From positions 1 through 64,000 of the IMG/VR virus record IMGVR_UViG_3300037258_000171: DNA of 64,000 nucleotides; one strand, given 5' to 3'. Each line of letters begins with the position of its first letter. Positions within the stretch are counted from its first letter, which is position 1. This stretch comes from a virus. The notes under the pieces are model-generated. The model was given only the letters and a program-made list of their open reading frames with translations. It ran no database searches and was not told where the DNA came from. Positions 25,025-33,562 of the stretch are shown piece after piece. A program made the translations under genes and the position numbers.

Positions 25025-27952
25025 ATGGGGGGCGTTTTGAGCCAGTCGCGCTACTACGTTTCGACGGCGTCCGCCACTACGCTCCCCTCCGGCTGCGGGG
25101 CGTCGGACACGACACTCACCATCGCCGCCATGCCGGGCACCTGGCCCGCGCAGTACCCCTACGGACTGCTGGCGGACTGGGGTCTTTCCACCCAGGAGGT
25201 CATGCTCGTCACGGGGGCGCCGACCGGCGGCGGCCCGTTCGTCATCCCGGTCACGCGCGGGGCAGACGGGACCACCGCGCAGTCCCACGCCACAGGCGCC
25301 GAGGTCGTGCACGGGGTCAGCGGCGAGGACTTCAACCAGTGGTCAGCGTTCATCGACAGCCTGACCGGCACTGCGGCGTCCAGCTTCACGCAGCGGTCGA
25401 ACAACCTCTCCGACCTCGCCAGCGCCGGGACTGCCAGGACGAACCTGGGGCTGGGCACGGCGGCCACCCAGGCATCCTCCGCGTTCGACGCTGCCGGGGC
25501 TGCCTCGGCGGCAGTGGCCACGGAGACCACCCGCGCCGAGGCCGCGGAGGCCCTGCTGGCGCCGCTAGCGTCCCCCGGCCTGACCGGAACACCAACCGCA
25601 CCGACGAAGACGGCCCTGACGAGCTCCACGGCCCTCGCCACCACGGCCTACGCAGATGCAGCCGTGGGCGCGGAGACCACGCGGGCGCAGGCGGCCGAGG
25701 CGGCCAAAACCAACCTGCTCACCAAGACCGCCGTCAAGACCACCACGTACACCGCTGCCGCAGGCGACTACGTGGCGTGCGACTCGACCTCGGGCACGTT
25801 CACCGTCACGCTGCCGAACGCCCCGGCAGTCGCCACGGTGGTCGGGGTCAAGCTCGTCACCTCGGCGGCGTCCGTCAATGCCGTCACGGTGGCGTGCGCC
25901 GGGTCGGACGTGCTGAACAAGTCCGGTGGCTCGACCACTTACACGCTGAGCCTGCTCAGCCAGGGCGCCACCTTCCAGTACGGAAGCGGCGGCATCTGGC
26001 TTGTCCAGAACGATGACCTGCCGCTGGGGCAGATGGATGCCCGGTACGCGAACGTGTTCTCGCCGCTGGCGTTCGGCGCGGCGGGCAACGGCACCACCGA
26101 CGACACGACCGCCCTGCAGAACTGCGCTGCCGCGGCAGCCGCAGCCAAGGGCGTCATGGACCTCGGCACCCGGACTTTCAAGACCACCTCGGCGATCACC
26201 GTCAGCAACGACCTCCACGTATGCGGATCCGGGCTAAATGGCGGCGTAATCACCAACGGCGCCTCCGATCTGTTCTCCGTGTCGGGAACAGTGACCAGTG
26301 TCAACTTCATCAGCTGCTCCCTGTTCGCGTCGGCCGGGCATGTCTTCAACTGCGCGAGCGGCGCGAACACCGGCTTCTGGAACATCCTGAACTGCAACCT
26401 GGGACAGGCGGGGGGCAGCTTCAGCATCTGGTACATGCCCAGTGGCAACTACATCGACATGCTCGTTGGTGATAACTGCTTCATGACGTGTGCTGCTACT
26501 GCCTCAGTGTCCCCCTGGTACATAGTCTCGACCGGCGGCAGCGCATGTAACAGCAACACCTGGCGGCGCATGCGGATGACTGCGAATCACGCCCAGGTTC
26601 CCTGGTTCCACATCGAGAATCAGAGTGGCGTATCTGTCGATAATCAGTTCTCCGGGATAACCGGTGAGGTGTGCGATGGCGGCCTCATTCAGCTGAGATC
26701 CTGCCTGGGCGCAACAATGGAGAACTTCTGCGCTTATGACACGACTGTTTTCACCGGGCACCTGTACGACATCGGAACTCACGTCGGCGCCGGCCAGTCG
26801 GGGAACATAACGATCCGCAATTCAGGCCGGCGCGGCGGAGCCCTCGGCTCCCCGGCGTGGGCCGCGACCACCTCCTACGCTGCGGGGGTCTACGTCCACC
26901 CCACAGTGTGGAACGGCCACGTCTACAAGTGCACCGTCGCCGGAACTTCAGGCGGCAGCGAGCCCACGTGGATCACCACCGGGCCGCCGAACACTCAGAC
27001 GGACGGCGGCGTCACCTGGGAGGATCTCGGCAGCGGGTTCGCTCAGACCGTATATGACGTCAATACTGACGGCAACGTGACGGCGCTGATCCTGGAGAAC
27101 GCCGGGCCGCAGAGCGGTAGCGCGTCGTATAACCTTCCCGCTCGCACGGGCGGCGCCGAGGCGACGACGACGATTCTCGGGCAATCCGGCGCGGTGGTCC
27201 CCGGCGTAGTGTCCACGATGAACGAGGTCGCTATCTCATCGGCGACCACCCTTGTCACGTCGGATCTGGGCAAGATGCACGCCTGCGCCCTGTCCTCGGC
27301 GGGGTACACATTCACGCTGCCTGCCCCCACGTTCTTCACTGGCCAGCAGATAGGCGTGCGGGTCACTCCGGCAAGCACCAAACTGCTGACGCTCGCCACC
27401 GCTGCGGGGAACATCGACGGCGCCTCGACCCGGATCATGTGGGCCGGGGAGTCGGCGATCCTGGAGTCGGACGGCACGAACTGGGTCAAGATCGCGGGCA
27501 AGACGCTGCCCATGCAGGGCGTCATGGTCGGCACCAGCACGAGCACCGCCACCGGCACGGTAACCAACGTCCCGCTCGGCGCCACCTACATTGACAACAC
27601 CGGGCTGATGTGCGACCCGACGACGGGCAAGACGATTACCGTCCAGCGTCCCGCTACCTACTCCGTGCTGGGACGGATTGAGTGGAACACAATGCCGGCC
27701 GCCAGCAACCGCACCATCACGGTCTGCTACAAGAACGGCAGCGGCAGCACCGTGGTTGCCCAGGATGAGCGCACCGCCGGGAACGCAAGCTCGCCCTGCA
27801 TCAGTGCCGTGGGCACCGTCACGTTCGCTGCTAGCGACACCTGCACGCTGAACGCCTTCCAGAACAGCGGCTCATCAGTCAGCACCGTGGGGGGCTCCAC
27901 CCCGTTCGGCGCCGGAACGATCATGTCGCTGACTGAGATCCCCGCCTGGTAG
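25025..27952 (+). CDS. Tail fibre/spike with beta-helix and carbohydrate-binding insertion
   Basis: 975 residues. The N-terminus (SRYYVSTASATTLPSGCG) is the usual virion-attachment start of actinophage fibres. Residues ~118-145 hold a phage tail repeat (NNLSDLASAGTARTNLGLGT), then a trimerising helix region. FGAAGNGTTDDTTALQ (~350) opens a pectate-lyase-type beta-helix to ~600. An inserted module (about 610-675, AWAATTSYAAGVYVHPTVWN) looks like a carbohydrate-binding CBM5/12 unit. The C-terminal ~110 residues form a beta tip. Likely receptor-binding spike with possible polysaccharide depolymerase activity. Start could instead be TTG 25037 (LSQSRYY), which has the better ribosome site GGGGGG. 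Confidence 0.75.
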   Translation: MGGVLSQSRYYVSTASATTLPSGCGASDTTLTIAAMPGTWPAQYPYGLLADWGLSTQEVMLVTGAPTGGGPFVIPVTRGADGTTAQSHATGAEVVHGVSGEDFNQWSAFIDSLTGTAASSFTQRSNNLSDLASAGTARTNLGLGTAATQASSAFDAAGAASAAVATETTRAEAAEALLAPLASPGLTGTPTAPTKTALTSSTALATTAYADAAVGAETTRAQAAEAAKTNLLTKTAVKTTTYTAAAGDYVACDSTSGTFTVTLPNAPAVATVVGVKLVTSAASVNAVTVACAGSDVLNKSGGSTTYTLSLLSQGATFQYGSGGIWLVQNDDLPLGQMDARYANVFSPLAFGAAGNGTTDDTTALQNCAAAAAAAKGVMDLGTRTFKTTSAITVSNDLHVCGSGLNGGVITNGASDLFSVSGTVTSVNFISCSLFASAGHVFNCASGANTGFWNILNCNLGQAGGSFSIWYMPSGNYIDMLVGDNCFMTCAATASVSPWYIVSTGGSACNSNTWRRMRMTANHAQVPWFHIENQSGVSVDNQFSGITGEVCDGGLIQLRSCLGATMENFCAYDTTVFTGHLYDIGTHVGAGQSGNITIRNSGRRGGALGSPAWAATTSYAAGVYVHPTVWNGHVYKCTVAGTSGGSEPTWITTGPPNTQTDGGVTWEDLGSGFAQTVYDVNTDGNVTALILENAGPQSGSASYNLPARTGGAEATTTILGQSGAVVPGVVSTMNEVAISSATTLVTSDLGKMHACALSSAGYTFTLPAPTFFTGQQIGVRVTPASTKLLTLATAAGNIDGASTRIMWAGESAILESDGTNWVKIAGKTLPMQGVMVGTSTSTATGTVTNVPLGATYIDNTGLMCDPTTGKTITVQRPATYSVLGRIEWNTMPAASNRTITVCYKNGSGSTVVAQDERTAGNASSPCISAVGTVTFAASDTCTLNAFQNSGSSVSTVGGSTPFGAGTIMSLTEIPAW

Positions 27953-29177
27953 CCCAGCCGAATGTGAACAGCAGGACCGCGAGGACCACTACCGCTGACC
28001 CCGTGCCGCCCGAGTTGACCGTGGCGGCGACCAGCCAGGGCAGCATCACAGCGGCCATGACGGGGTAGCGCCGCATCCGCCACGCCGCCGTCACCATCAG
28101 GACCGCGAGCACGGCAACGCCGGCCTCGCCGAAGTCGAACAGGACGCTGACCCACACCGCGTTCGGCTCCAGCGCCGTCGTCCCGCCGCCGCCGGGGTAC
28201 ATGGCCCTGAAGTACGTGGTGTCAGCGGACGGCCCGGCGCCGAGGCGCATCCGGCCGCTGTCCCTGGTGATGCTGATGATCTCGCTCGTCCCGGTGAGCC
28301 GGGTGTTCGTCCCCTCAATCCCCCCTGTCTCGGCGGACTGGATGCCCGACACGAGCCGGCCGGCGGCGATCCGGGCGGGGCTGCCGCTGGCCATCAGCGC
28401 CTGCGCGTCCGCGTGCTGCACCAGGACGACCCCGGCGGGGATGACGACCACCAGGGCCGCGAGCAGCAGCGCGCGGTACCACCACGACGTCACCAGCGCC
28501 GCGTAAAGCGGCAGGGTCACCGCCAGCACCAGGATGCATACCGGGGAGTCCGCCAGCACCACGCCGGCCACCGCAAGCGCCAGCCACGCCCGCGCCCGGC
28601 GGCGCAGGCCCAGCAGGGCAACCATCGCCAGGACCGGCGCCCACGCGGACGGCTCGCCCAGCGTCCCGTACATCCGCAGCGCCCCGTGCGCGTCGTTCAC
28701 CAGGACCAGGTGCCCGGTCAGGCGGCTGAACGCGCACGTCACCACGCCTGCCGCCAGGGCCAGCGTCGCCGCCCTCCAGATGACCCGCTCCAGGATGCCG
28801 GCGTCGAAGAACAGCGCCGCGTAGACCGCCACGGCGATCACCGTCCCGGCCCACACCGCTGCCCCGCCGTCGTAGGACCGCGCGGTCCCGGCTAGCTCGG
28901 GCCAGGGACTGAATGCCAGGTAGGCGATCACGATCAGCGCCAGCACGGCAGTGACCGCGAAGACCCGCTCCACGGCACGCTCCGGCAGCGGGCCGCGCAC
29001 CAGCATCACGAACGCCAGCACGGCGAGGCCGGTCACCTGGAGCTTCACGACGCCGGGCAGCACGCCCACGGTCAGCAGCGGCAGGACAAGCAGCCAGGTC
29101 GCGGCGGTTCGCATCCGCGAGTCCCGCGCCTCGGGTAACGCGGCCAGCCGGGGAACCTGCGGGACCATGACGCTCAT
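27921..29177 (-). CDS. Polytopic membrane protein, O-antigen polymerase/ligase-like
   Basis: 418 residues with about ten transmembrane helices. A large polar loop (about residues 262-345) contains TGTSEIISITRDSGRMRLG-type sequence followed by LEPNAVWVSVLFDFGEAGVA; the order R, LGxGPxxD, PN, then GxxGV resembles the periplasmic loop and following helix of Wzy/WaaL polymerases and ligases. It is encoded opposite to the tail spike and overlaps its 3' end by 32 bases. Such a phage gene would remodel the cell-surface polysaccharide, a form of lysogenic conversion that removes the phage receptor. The fold class is moderately sure; the substrate is unknown. Confidence 0.6.
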   Translation of the reverse strand: MSVMVPQVPRLAALPEARDSRMRTAATWLLVLPLLTVGVLPGVVKLQVTGLAVLAFVMLVRGPLPERAVERVFAVTAVLALIVIAYLAFSPWPELAGTARSYDGGAAVWAGTVIAVAVYAALFFDAGILERVIWRAATLALAAGVVTCAFSRLTGHLVLVNDAHGALRMYGTLGEPSAWAPVLAMVALLGLRRRARAWLALAVAGVVLADSPVCILVLAVTLPLYAALVTSWWYRALLLAALVVVIPAGVVLVQHADAQALMASGSPARIAAGRLVSGIQSAETGGIEGTNTRLTGTSEIISITRDSGRMRLGAGPSADTTYFRAMYPGGGGTTALEPNAVWVSVLFDFGEAGVAVLAVLMVTAAWRMRRYPVMAAVMLPWLVAATVNSGGTGSAVVVLAVLLFTFGWATRRGSQSAT

Positions 29178-29287
29178 CGCGCGATCCTAGCTGTCACCAC
29201 CCGCTCACGCTCCGTAATCCCCGCACCCCGCAAGCCCCCCGGGGGCCACGACCAGGCCGCCAGCGGCAATCACCGAGGGGGCGACCG

Positions 29288-29641
29288 TTGCACTGGCTTC
29301 CCCTCCTGGCCTTGTCGGTCAGCCCGGTGCCCGCAATCGCGGAGGGCATCTCGCCAGCCAGCAATGCGGCCGGGGATGTTGTGACCTACCTGCTCGGATT
29401 TGGGCCGATCGGGATCGGGATCGTCCTCTACCAGCTCGGCCTCATCGTCCCGAAGCCGGTCCTGTCAGCAGTCAGGGCCGATGCGGAGAAGTGGCGGCAG
29501 GCATTCGAGGACGAGCGGGCAGCCCACGCGACGACACGGGAGTCCCTCGCCGTCGCCAATGACCGGGCGGAGGCCGCCGTCGAGGCGGCGCGGGTAACCA
29601 CCAAGCTGCTGGAAGTGGTCGAGCAGCGGAGAGATTCCTGA
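29288..29641 (+). CDS. Membrane protein of the lysis cassette with coiled coil
   Basis: 117 residues from a TTG start behind CCGAGGGGGCG. It has a signal-like N-terminus (LHWLPLLALSVSPVPAIAEG), one clear transmembrane helix at about 38-60 (LGFGPIGIGIVLYQLGLIV), and a C-terminal coiled coil (residues 70-115). As the first gene before other small membrane proteins and the endolysin it may be a holin partner or antiholin. It is on the opposite strand to the polymerase-like gene. Confidence 0.6.
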   Translation: MHWLPLLALSVSPVPAIAEGISPASNAAGDVVTYLLGFGPIGIGIVLYQLGLIVPKPVLSAVRADAEKWRQAFEDERAAHATTRESLAVANDRAEAAVEAARVTTKLLEVVEQRRDS

Positions 29642-29642
29642 C

Positions 29643-29861
29643 ATGCGCCTGCGCCGCAAGCACGCGAAGCTGCCGGACCCGGCCGGAGCGGCGGCAGAGG
29701 CGATCATCTCGCGCGAGCGTGCCGAGGCGGAGCTGGAGCGGCAGCGAGCCACCGCGCACGCCGAGCACGTCGATGTCGTGGCCCCGCTGCGCCGGATGCG
29801 CGAGCGCAACCACCTCGCCGAGATGTTCATCCGGACGATCCAGGAGGGGTACCGGCATTGA
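29643..29861 (+). CDS. Small coiled-coil protein (DUF7620-like)
   Basis: 72 residues, highly charged and helical, ending in LRRMRERNHLAEMFIRTIQE. This C-terminal R-E-x-N-H-x-A pattern is typical of a short protein found in many actinophage lysis cassettes. It begins one base after the previous stop and overlaps the next gene by TTGA. No activity is known; a role in timing lysis is inferred from context. Confidence 0.6.
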   Translation: MRLRRKHAKLPDPAGAAAEAIISRERAEAELERQRATAHAEHVDVVAPLRRMRERNHLAEMFIRTIQEGYRH

Positions 29862-30184
29862 CGCAGGCCCAGGTACTCCACGACGTCAGCGAATGGGTAA
29901 TTCAGGCTGCCTTCTGGTGTTCCATCGCATTCCCGGTCTGGTACACGATCTGCGCTCCCTGGTGGCGCTACCCGGTCGGCCGGGCCATCGTCGCACTGGA
30001 CTCGGCCATCGCGCTCGCCACGGGGCCTACGACCATCGGGCTGATCTTCGGGGCGTCGGTCGTAGCCAGCTCGTTCTTCTCCTGGCTGACCGTCTTCGCG
30101 TTCGGCTGCATCCCGGTCATCACCATCTACCGGGGCGTCGTCGTCTGGCAGGTCCAGCGCCGGGGCGGCAGCGATGGGGGCTGA
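29858..30184 (+). CDS. Holin-like membrane protein (copy 1)
   Basis: 108 residues, TTG start in a TTGA overlap and a good site (CAGGAGGGG). Three hydrophobic segments: about 10-33, 44-60 and 62-92. The motif WWRYPVGRAIVALDSAIALA is echoed in the next protein (WFRTQVGRTLVTTNAAISLA), so the two are paralogues of an actinophage holin-like family. Two such proteins could be holin and antiholin that together time membrane opening. Confidence 0.65.
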   Translation: MTQAQVLHDVSEWVIQAAFWCSIAFPVWYTICAPWWRYPVGRAIVALDSAIALATGPTTIGLIFGASVVASSFFSWLTVFAFGCIPVITIYRGVVVWQVQRRGGSDGG

Positions 30185-30521
30185 CCTCGCTACCGCATCG
30201 GTCATCGCCGCGTTCATCGCCCCGCTGCTGCTGATCTGCGTCTATACGGTCACAGCCCCCTGGTTCAGAACTCAGGTCGGCCGGACGCTGGTCACGACCA
30301 ACGCGGCTATCTCCCTGGCCCTGCTGCCGCCGTTCGTCCACCGCGTCAGCGGAGGCCCGGCGGCTGTCAGCGCGGCGTTCACCGTTTTCCAGGCGGCCAC
30401 CTGGGGATTCCTGGCGCTCGTGCTTGCCCGCATGTCGTGGGTCATCATCGCCACCCAGCAGCGCGGTCGGCGCGAGGCCCGGGACACCCTCAGCGCCGGG
30501 CAGGAGAGGCGCACTACCTGA
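30174..30521 (+). CDS. Holin-like membrane protein (copy 2)
   Basis: 115 residues with three hydrophobic helices (about 8-27, 42-55, 62-92) and a basic C-terminus. It overlaps copy 1 by 11 bases and shares its W-x-R-x-x-V-G-R motif. Probably acts in the host membrane at lysis. Which copy forms the lethal pore cannot be told from sequence. Confidence 0.65.
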   Translation: MGADLATASVIAAFIAPLLLICVYTVTAPWFRTQVGRTLVTTNAAISLALLPPFVHRVSGGPAAVSAAFTVFQAATWGFLALVLARMSWVIIATQQRGRREARDTLSAGQERRTT

Positions 30522-30556
30522 CCGCCCGACTTCCCGCTGACTACCGGAGGTAACCC

Positions 30557-30652
30557 ATGTCCGCATTTCAGCTCGGCGTAGTCGTCCCGCTGTGCTTCAT
30601 CGCCTTCTGCCACGCCGTCAACCTGCTGCGGGCACTCGTCGGGAAGGGCTAG
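30557..30652 (+). CDS. 31-residue membrane peptide
   Basis: ATG 30557 follows an ideal ribosome site (CCGGAGGTAACCC). The product MSAFQLGVVVPLCFIAFCHA then VNLLRALVGKG is a single transmembrane helix with a short basic end. The strong initiation signal and tight packing in the lysis cassette argue that it is translated. It could be a lysis regulator; it is too short for family assignment. Confidence 0.6.
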   Translation: MSAFQLGVVVPLCFIAFCHAVNLLRALVGKG

Positions 30653-30655
30653 CGC

Positions 30656-31075
30656 TTGCCGCTCTGGCTGCTGCACTTCCTCGGCATCGACAACGTCTCC
30701 GGCGCTGCCTATGCCTGGTGGAGCGGGGCCGGATCGGACATATCGGAACTCGCCGTGGTCGGCGCGATCCTCGGCCTCCTGCGCAAGCACAACTGCGCGG
30801 TGCGCCATTGCTGGCGGATCGGGCGGCATGTCGTGCCCGGCACTGATCATGCCTGCTGTGCGCGGCACGCGCCGGGCGGCGCTCCCACCCATGACGACGT
30901 GATCGCTGACCACCTGGCTGGCGTGACGGCTCACGATGCCGCTGAGTCTGTGCCAGCCGCTCCCGCGGACGCCGACCTGGGCCGGAAGCTCGACACGCTC
31001 CACGCCGATCTCAGCGACCTGAGTCACACGCTCCGGGCAGTCCTGCTCACCCAGCACGAGGGGAGGCAGCCATGA
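30656..31075 (+). CDS. Membrane protein with Cys/His motif, lysis cassette
   Basis: 139 residues from TTG 30656, three bases after the preceding stop. The N-terminal region LHFLGIDNVSGAAYAWWSG, one membrane helix (SELAVVGAILGLLRKH), then CAVRHCWRIGRHVVPGT with more Cys/His residues matches a membrane protein found beside endolysins in many actinophages. The C-terminus is a short coiled coil. It overlaps the endolysin gene by ATGA. Role unknown, possibly lysis control. Confidence 0.65.
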   Translation: MPLWLLHFLGIDNVSGAAYAWWSGAGSDISELAVVGAILGLLRKHNCAVRHCWRIGRHVVPGTDHACCARHAPGGAPTHDDVIADHLAGVTAHDAAESVPAAPADADLGRKLDTLHADLSDLSHTLRAVLLTQHEGRQP

Positions 31076-31941
31076 CCGTTCTCGGGAAGCTCCTGGCAGA
31101 CGCCCGATCCTGGCTCCAGGGCCACGGCGAGCACACGGAGGCAGCCGTGCAGATCACAGTGCCCGGCCGCTGCCACTTCGACGGCGAGGGCAAGCTCCGC
31201 GGCGACATCAAGATCAGCTACAACAAGCCGTTCCCGACAAAGAACGGCGATTACGGATCGGGCGCGATGGATGGCGTCCTGATGCACACGATGGTCGGGA
31301 ACCTTCCGGGCACCGTCGCTGTCTTCAATGAGGACCGCGGCGCGGACTCAGCGAGCGCCACGTTCGGAATCGCACAGGACGGCAGCGTCGTCCAGTTCGG
31401 CCCGGTCGGCAAGGGCTGGTATGCGTGGCATGCCGTCGCGGCCAACCGAACGTACTACGGCATCGAGCACGCCGACAATGCGAACCCGGACAACCCGCTG
31501 ACCGCTGAGCAGATCGCAGCGTCGGCGCAGATCGTGGAGGCGCTGTCCGCCTTCGCCGGCTTCCCGCTGCGGCTCGCCAACGCCCCGGGCGAGAAGGGCT
31601 ATGGCACTCACTTCATGGGCGGCGCGGCCTACGGCGGGCACTCGTGCCCCGACCTGCCGCCGAAGCACGTCCGGTCGCAGCAGCGCGCCGCGATCCTCAC
31701 CATTGCCGCAGCCATCAGGAAGGGACTCACCGTGATCACGGTCAAGGCAGACGGGAAGACCTCCCTCCACGCCCTCGCGGCTAAGCACGGGATGTCAGCC
31801 AGCCACCTGCTGCGGGTGACCGCCGTGGAGGACAAGAGCTTCCCCGACGACGTGGCCGCGTTCATCAACGACGTGTTCGCCGGGCGGACCTCCGCGACCG
31901 GGCCGGTTCCGGCAGGCTGCGAGTTCAAGGCACCGAAGTAG
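31072..31941 (+). CDS. Endolysin: N-acetylmuramoyl-L-alanine amidase with LysM-like end
   Basis: 289 residues. The Amidase_2/PGRP fold is shown by MDGVLMHTMVG (zinc ligand H72), ASATFGIAQDGSVVQF, NRTYYGIEHAD and GGHSCPD (zinc ligands H190 and C192). The enzyme cuts the bond between muramic acid and the peptide stem. Residues ~221-265 (ITVKADGKTSLHALAAKHGM) resemble a LysM-type wall-binding unit. No signal peptide is seen, so release needs the holins encoded upstream. Overlaps the membrane gene by ATGA and the antisense gene at its 3' end by 17 bases. Confidence 0.9.
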   Translation: MTVLGKLLADARSWLQGHGEHTEAAVQITVPGRCHFDGEGKLRGDIKISYNKPFPTKNGDYGSGAMDGVLMHTMVGNLPGTVAVFNEDRGADSASATFGIAQDGSVVQFGPVGKGWYAWHAVAANRTYYGIEHADNANPDNPLTAEQIAASAQIVEALSAFAGFPLRLANAPGEKGYGTHFMGGAAYGGHSCPDLPPKHVRSQQRAAILTIAAAIRKGLTVITVKADGKTSLHALAAKHGMSASHLLRVTAVEDKSFPDDVAAFINDVFAGRTSATGPVPAGCEFKAPK

Positions 31942-32128
31942 CCGCTCCGGAGAACGCCACCGGGCACACCGGGACTCCTGGCGTCATCGAGTGCGGGAAC
32001 GGGTCGGCCCACTCGTGGCCGCATGAGCACGCCCACCTGAGCCAGGCGTAAGAGCCGCCGGTAGCGGTGACCTTGCTTCCCTGGTCAGCCACGAACACGT
32101 GGTGAGGCGGAAGCGCTAGCTCGGTCAT
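31925..32128 (-). CDS. Small zinc-ribbon-like protein
   Basis: 67 residues starting MTELALPPHHVFVADQGSK; the centre WACSCGHEWADPFPH plus a later Cys could bind one zinc. It is the last gene of a leftward early cluster and runs into the end of the endolysin gene from the other strand. ATGA overlap with the gene upstream supports the start. Confidence 0.6.
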   Translation of the reverse strand: MTELALPPHHVFVADQGSKVTATGGSYAWLRWACSCGHEWADPFPHSMTPGVPVCPVAFSGAATSVP

Positions 32129-32360
32129 GACGCCATCCTCCCAGCCGCAGTCCTGACCACGAGCCACGACCCGCAGTCCTCCACCGCCATCCCGGCCGCC
32201 TCCAGCAGGGCCGCGTAGCCGTCCAGGAACTGGCCGCGCACAGCTACCGCGCCGGGGACGCGGGATGCCAGTGGGCGCGCCAGTCGAGTATCCCGGCCTC
32301 TCCCAGGGCCTGCCGGACAGCGGATAGCAGGTCGGGGGACTCAGCGGCAGCGGCGGTCAT
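32125..32360 (-). pseudogene. Small gene split by a one-base frameshift
   Basis: Two abutting 38-codon frames: 32244-32360 (MTAAAAESPDLLSAVRQALG ... WHPASPAR, then TAG) and 32125-32241 (VRGQFLDGYAALLEAAGMAV ... AGRMAS). A single extra base in the CCCC run near 32255 would fuse them into one protein (WHPASPGAVAVRGQFLDGY). Both halves keep overlapping start/stop contacts with neighbours, so they may instead be two genuine tiny genes. Most likely a recently broken gene or an assembly error in a homopolymer. Confidence 0.5.
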
Positions 32361-32539
32361 CGGCGCCGGTTTCCGGGCCAGCCGCACGGCAGGTCACGGC
32401 CGGCCTCGTCATAGCCGTCGTCACCGGGCCGCAGTAGGTGGCCGTGCTGGCGCAGCAGCTGCTTATAGCGCTCCGGGTCGAAGTCCTCAGTTCCGCCGCC
32501 TGCCTCGCGCCAGAGCTGCGCCGGCGATGGTGCGGTCAT
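32357..32539 (-). CDS. Small hypothetical protein, 60 residues
   Basis: Starts MTAPSPAQLWREAGGGTEDF and is rich in charged residues, ending DLPCGWPGNRRR. ATGA overlaps at both ends place it inside a tightly coupled leftward operon. No motif recognised. Confidence 0.55.
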   Translation of the reverse strand: MTAPSPAQLWREAGGGTEDFDPERYKQLLRQHGHLLRPGDDGYDEAGRDLPCGWPGNRRR

Positions 32540-32907
32540 GGCTGCGTTCCATCCTGCGGCGGGTCGGCCCACGCGATCGGCGCCCAGTGCGTGACGCGCA
32601 GGTCGTCGTAGCCGTCCTTGTCGCGGAACGTGAAGCCGTCGAAGTGGCCCACCGTCACAGGGATGCCGTAGTCGGCCGCCGGGGCAATCCACACAAGCTC
32701 ACCGCGCGCCGGGGCGGTGCCAGCCTTGTCCGCGCTGTCGAACGGGCGCCATTTGACAGTGGTCATCGGGCCACCCCGCCCAGCCGCGATGTGTCCCTCC
32801 AGGCACTTCTCGTGCCAGACCACGATGCCCTCCGGTGATTCCCGCTCGCCCATGTAGAGCGCCTTGCCGTCGCACCCGGGGCAGTGCTCATAGTCGGCAT
32901 AGCTCAC
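32536..32907 (-). CDS. Zinc-binding plus DUF551-like protein
   Basis: 123 residues. N-terminus EHCPGCDGKALYMG carries a C-x2-C pair with later His and Cys. The C-terminal part (GELVWIAPAADYGIPVTVGH, then THWAPIAWADPPQDG) follows the pattern of DUF551-type proteins, which end in THWMPLPxPP. Function unknown; common in phage early regions. ATGA overlap with the DUF6221 gene upstream. Confidence 0.6.
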   Translation of the reverse strand: MSYADYEHCPGCDGKALYMGERESPEGIVVWHEKCLEGHIAAGRGGPMTTVKWRPFDSADKAGTAPARGELVWIAPAADYGIPVTVGHFDGFTFRDKDGYDDLRVTHWAPIAWADPPQDGTQP

Positions 32908-33239
32908 GACGTCGCTCCTTCAGGCGCCCAGCGCGGGTCGTAGTCCGGGTGGTCCCTGTCGATGGCGGCGAGATGCCGGACGGTCGGGCAGGCGCCGGGC
33001 CATCCGCCGTCGTCCCTGTTCCAGTCACAGGTATGGCACTCGATGCTGCCGCGCCCGTCAGGCTGGTGGGGATGCCCGGCCAGGATCGCCCGCATGGCCG
33101 CTACCTCGCGCAGCTCCCGGTCGCAGTGCTCGATCATCGACGCCCGGTAGTGCGTCCGCTTGAGGGCGCCGTCCTTCGCGGCCTGCGCCGACCAGGCCTT
33201 GGCATCGAGTCGCGCGGTGATGAAATCCGTGATCGTCAT
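32904..33239 (-). CDS. DUF6221 family protein (copy 2)
   Basis: 111 residues with the DUF6221 layout: N-terminal helix FITARLDAKAWSAQAAKDG, central helix EVAAMRAILAGHPHQ, a C-x2-C pair (CHTCDW) and the family end ACPTVRHLAAIDRDHPDYDP. Compared with the copy at 10834, the middle arginine/aspartate helix is better kept and it sits in an early operon, not a moron cassette. Function unknown. Confidence 0.75.
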   Translation of the reverse strand: MTITDFITARLDAKAWSAQAAKDGALKRTHYRASMIEHCDRELREVAAMRAILAGHPHQPDGRGSIECHTCDWNRDDGGWPGACPTVRHLAAIDRDHPDYDPRWAPEGATS

Positions 33240-33454
33240 GCGCTCGCCTCCTGCGTGGCGAGCCGGGCAACCTCGCGGACCGTCTCAGGCCCGGCGGCCA
33301 GCAGTTCCTCCGCGAGCTCCAGTCCGCCGCAGGTCGGCCCGGCCGTATCCAGCTTGCGAGCGGTGCCCTCATCGAGGCCCATCCTCCGCAGCCTGCGGAT
33401 GGCGGAGTGCAGTCGCATGCCGTCCTGGAAGATCTGACCCGGCGTGATTGCCAT
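33236..33454 (-). CDS. Small helical protein, first gene of leftward operon
   Basis: 72 residues (MAITPGQIFQDGMRLHSAIR ...), helical throughout with LDEGTARKLDTAGPTCGGLE in the centre. Upstream in-frame codons exist, but ATG 33454 is best placed behind GGGACAATGGATGC. It is the first gene downstream of the palindromic operator array, so it and the four to six genes after it are probably controlled together. No family recognised. Confidence 0.55.
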   Translation of the reverse strand: MAITPGQIFQDGMRLHSAIRRLRRMGLDEGTARKLDTAGPTCGGLELAEELLAAGPETVREVARLATQEASA

Positions 33455-33562
33455 GCATCCATTGTCCCGCACCTGGCCTGTCGTCGCTGGCGCGACACGA
33501 GAGTAGCACTACCTGTCAATTGCACGTCAAGCTGTCCTTTCGGTACCTCTGACCTGCGGTTC

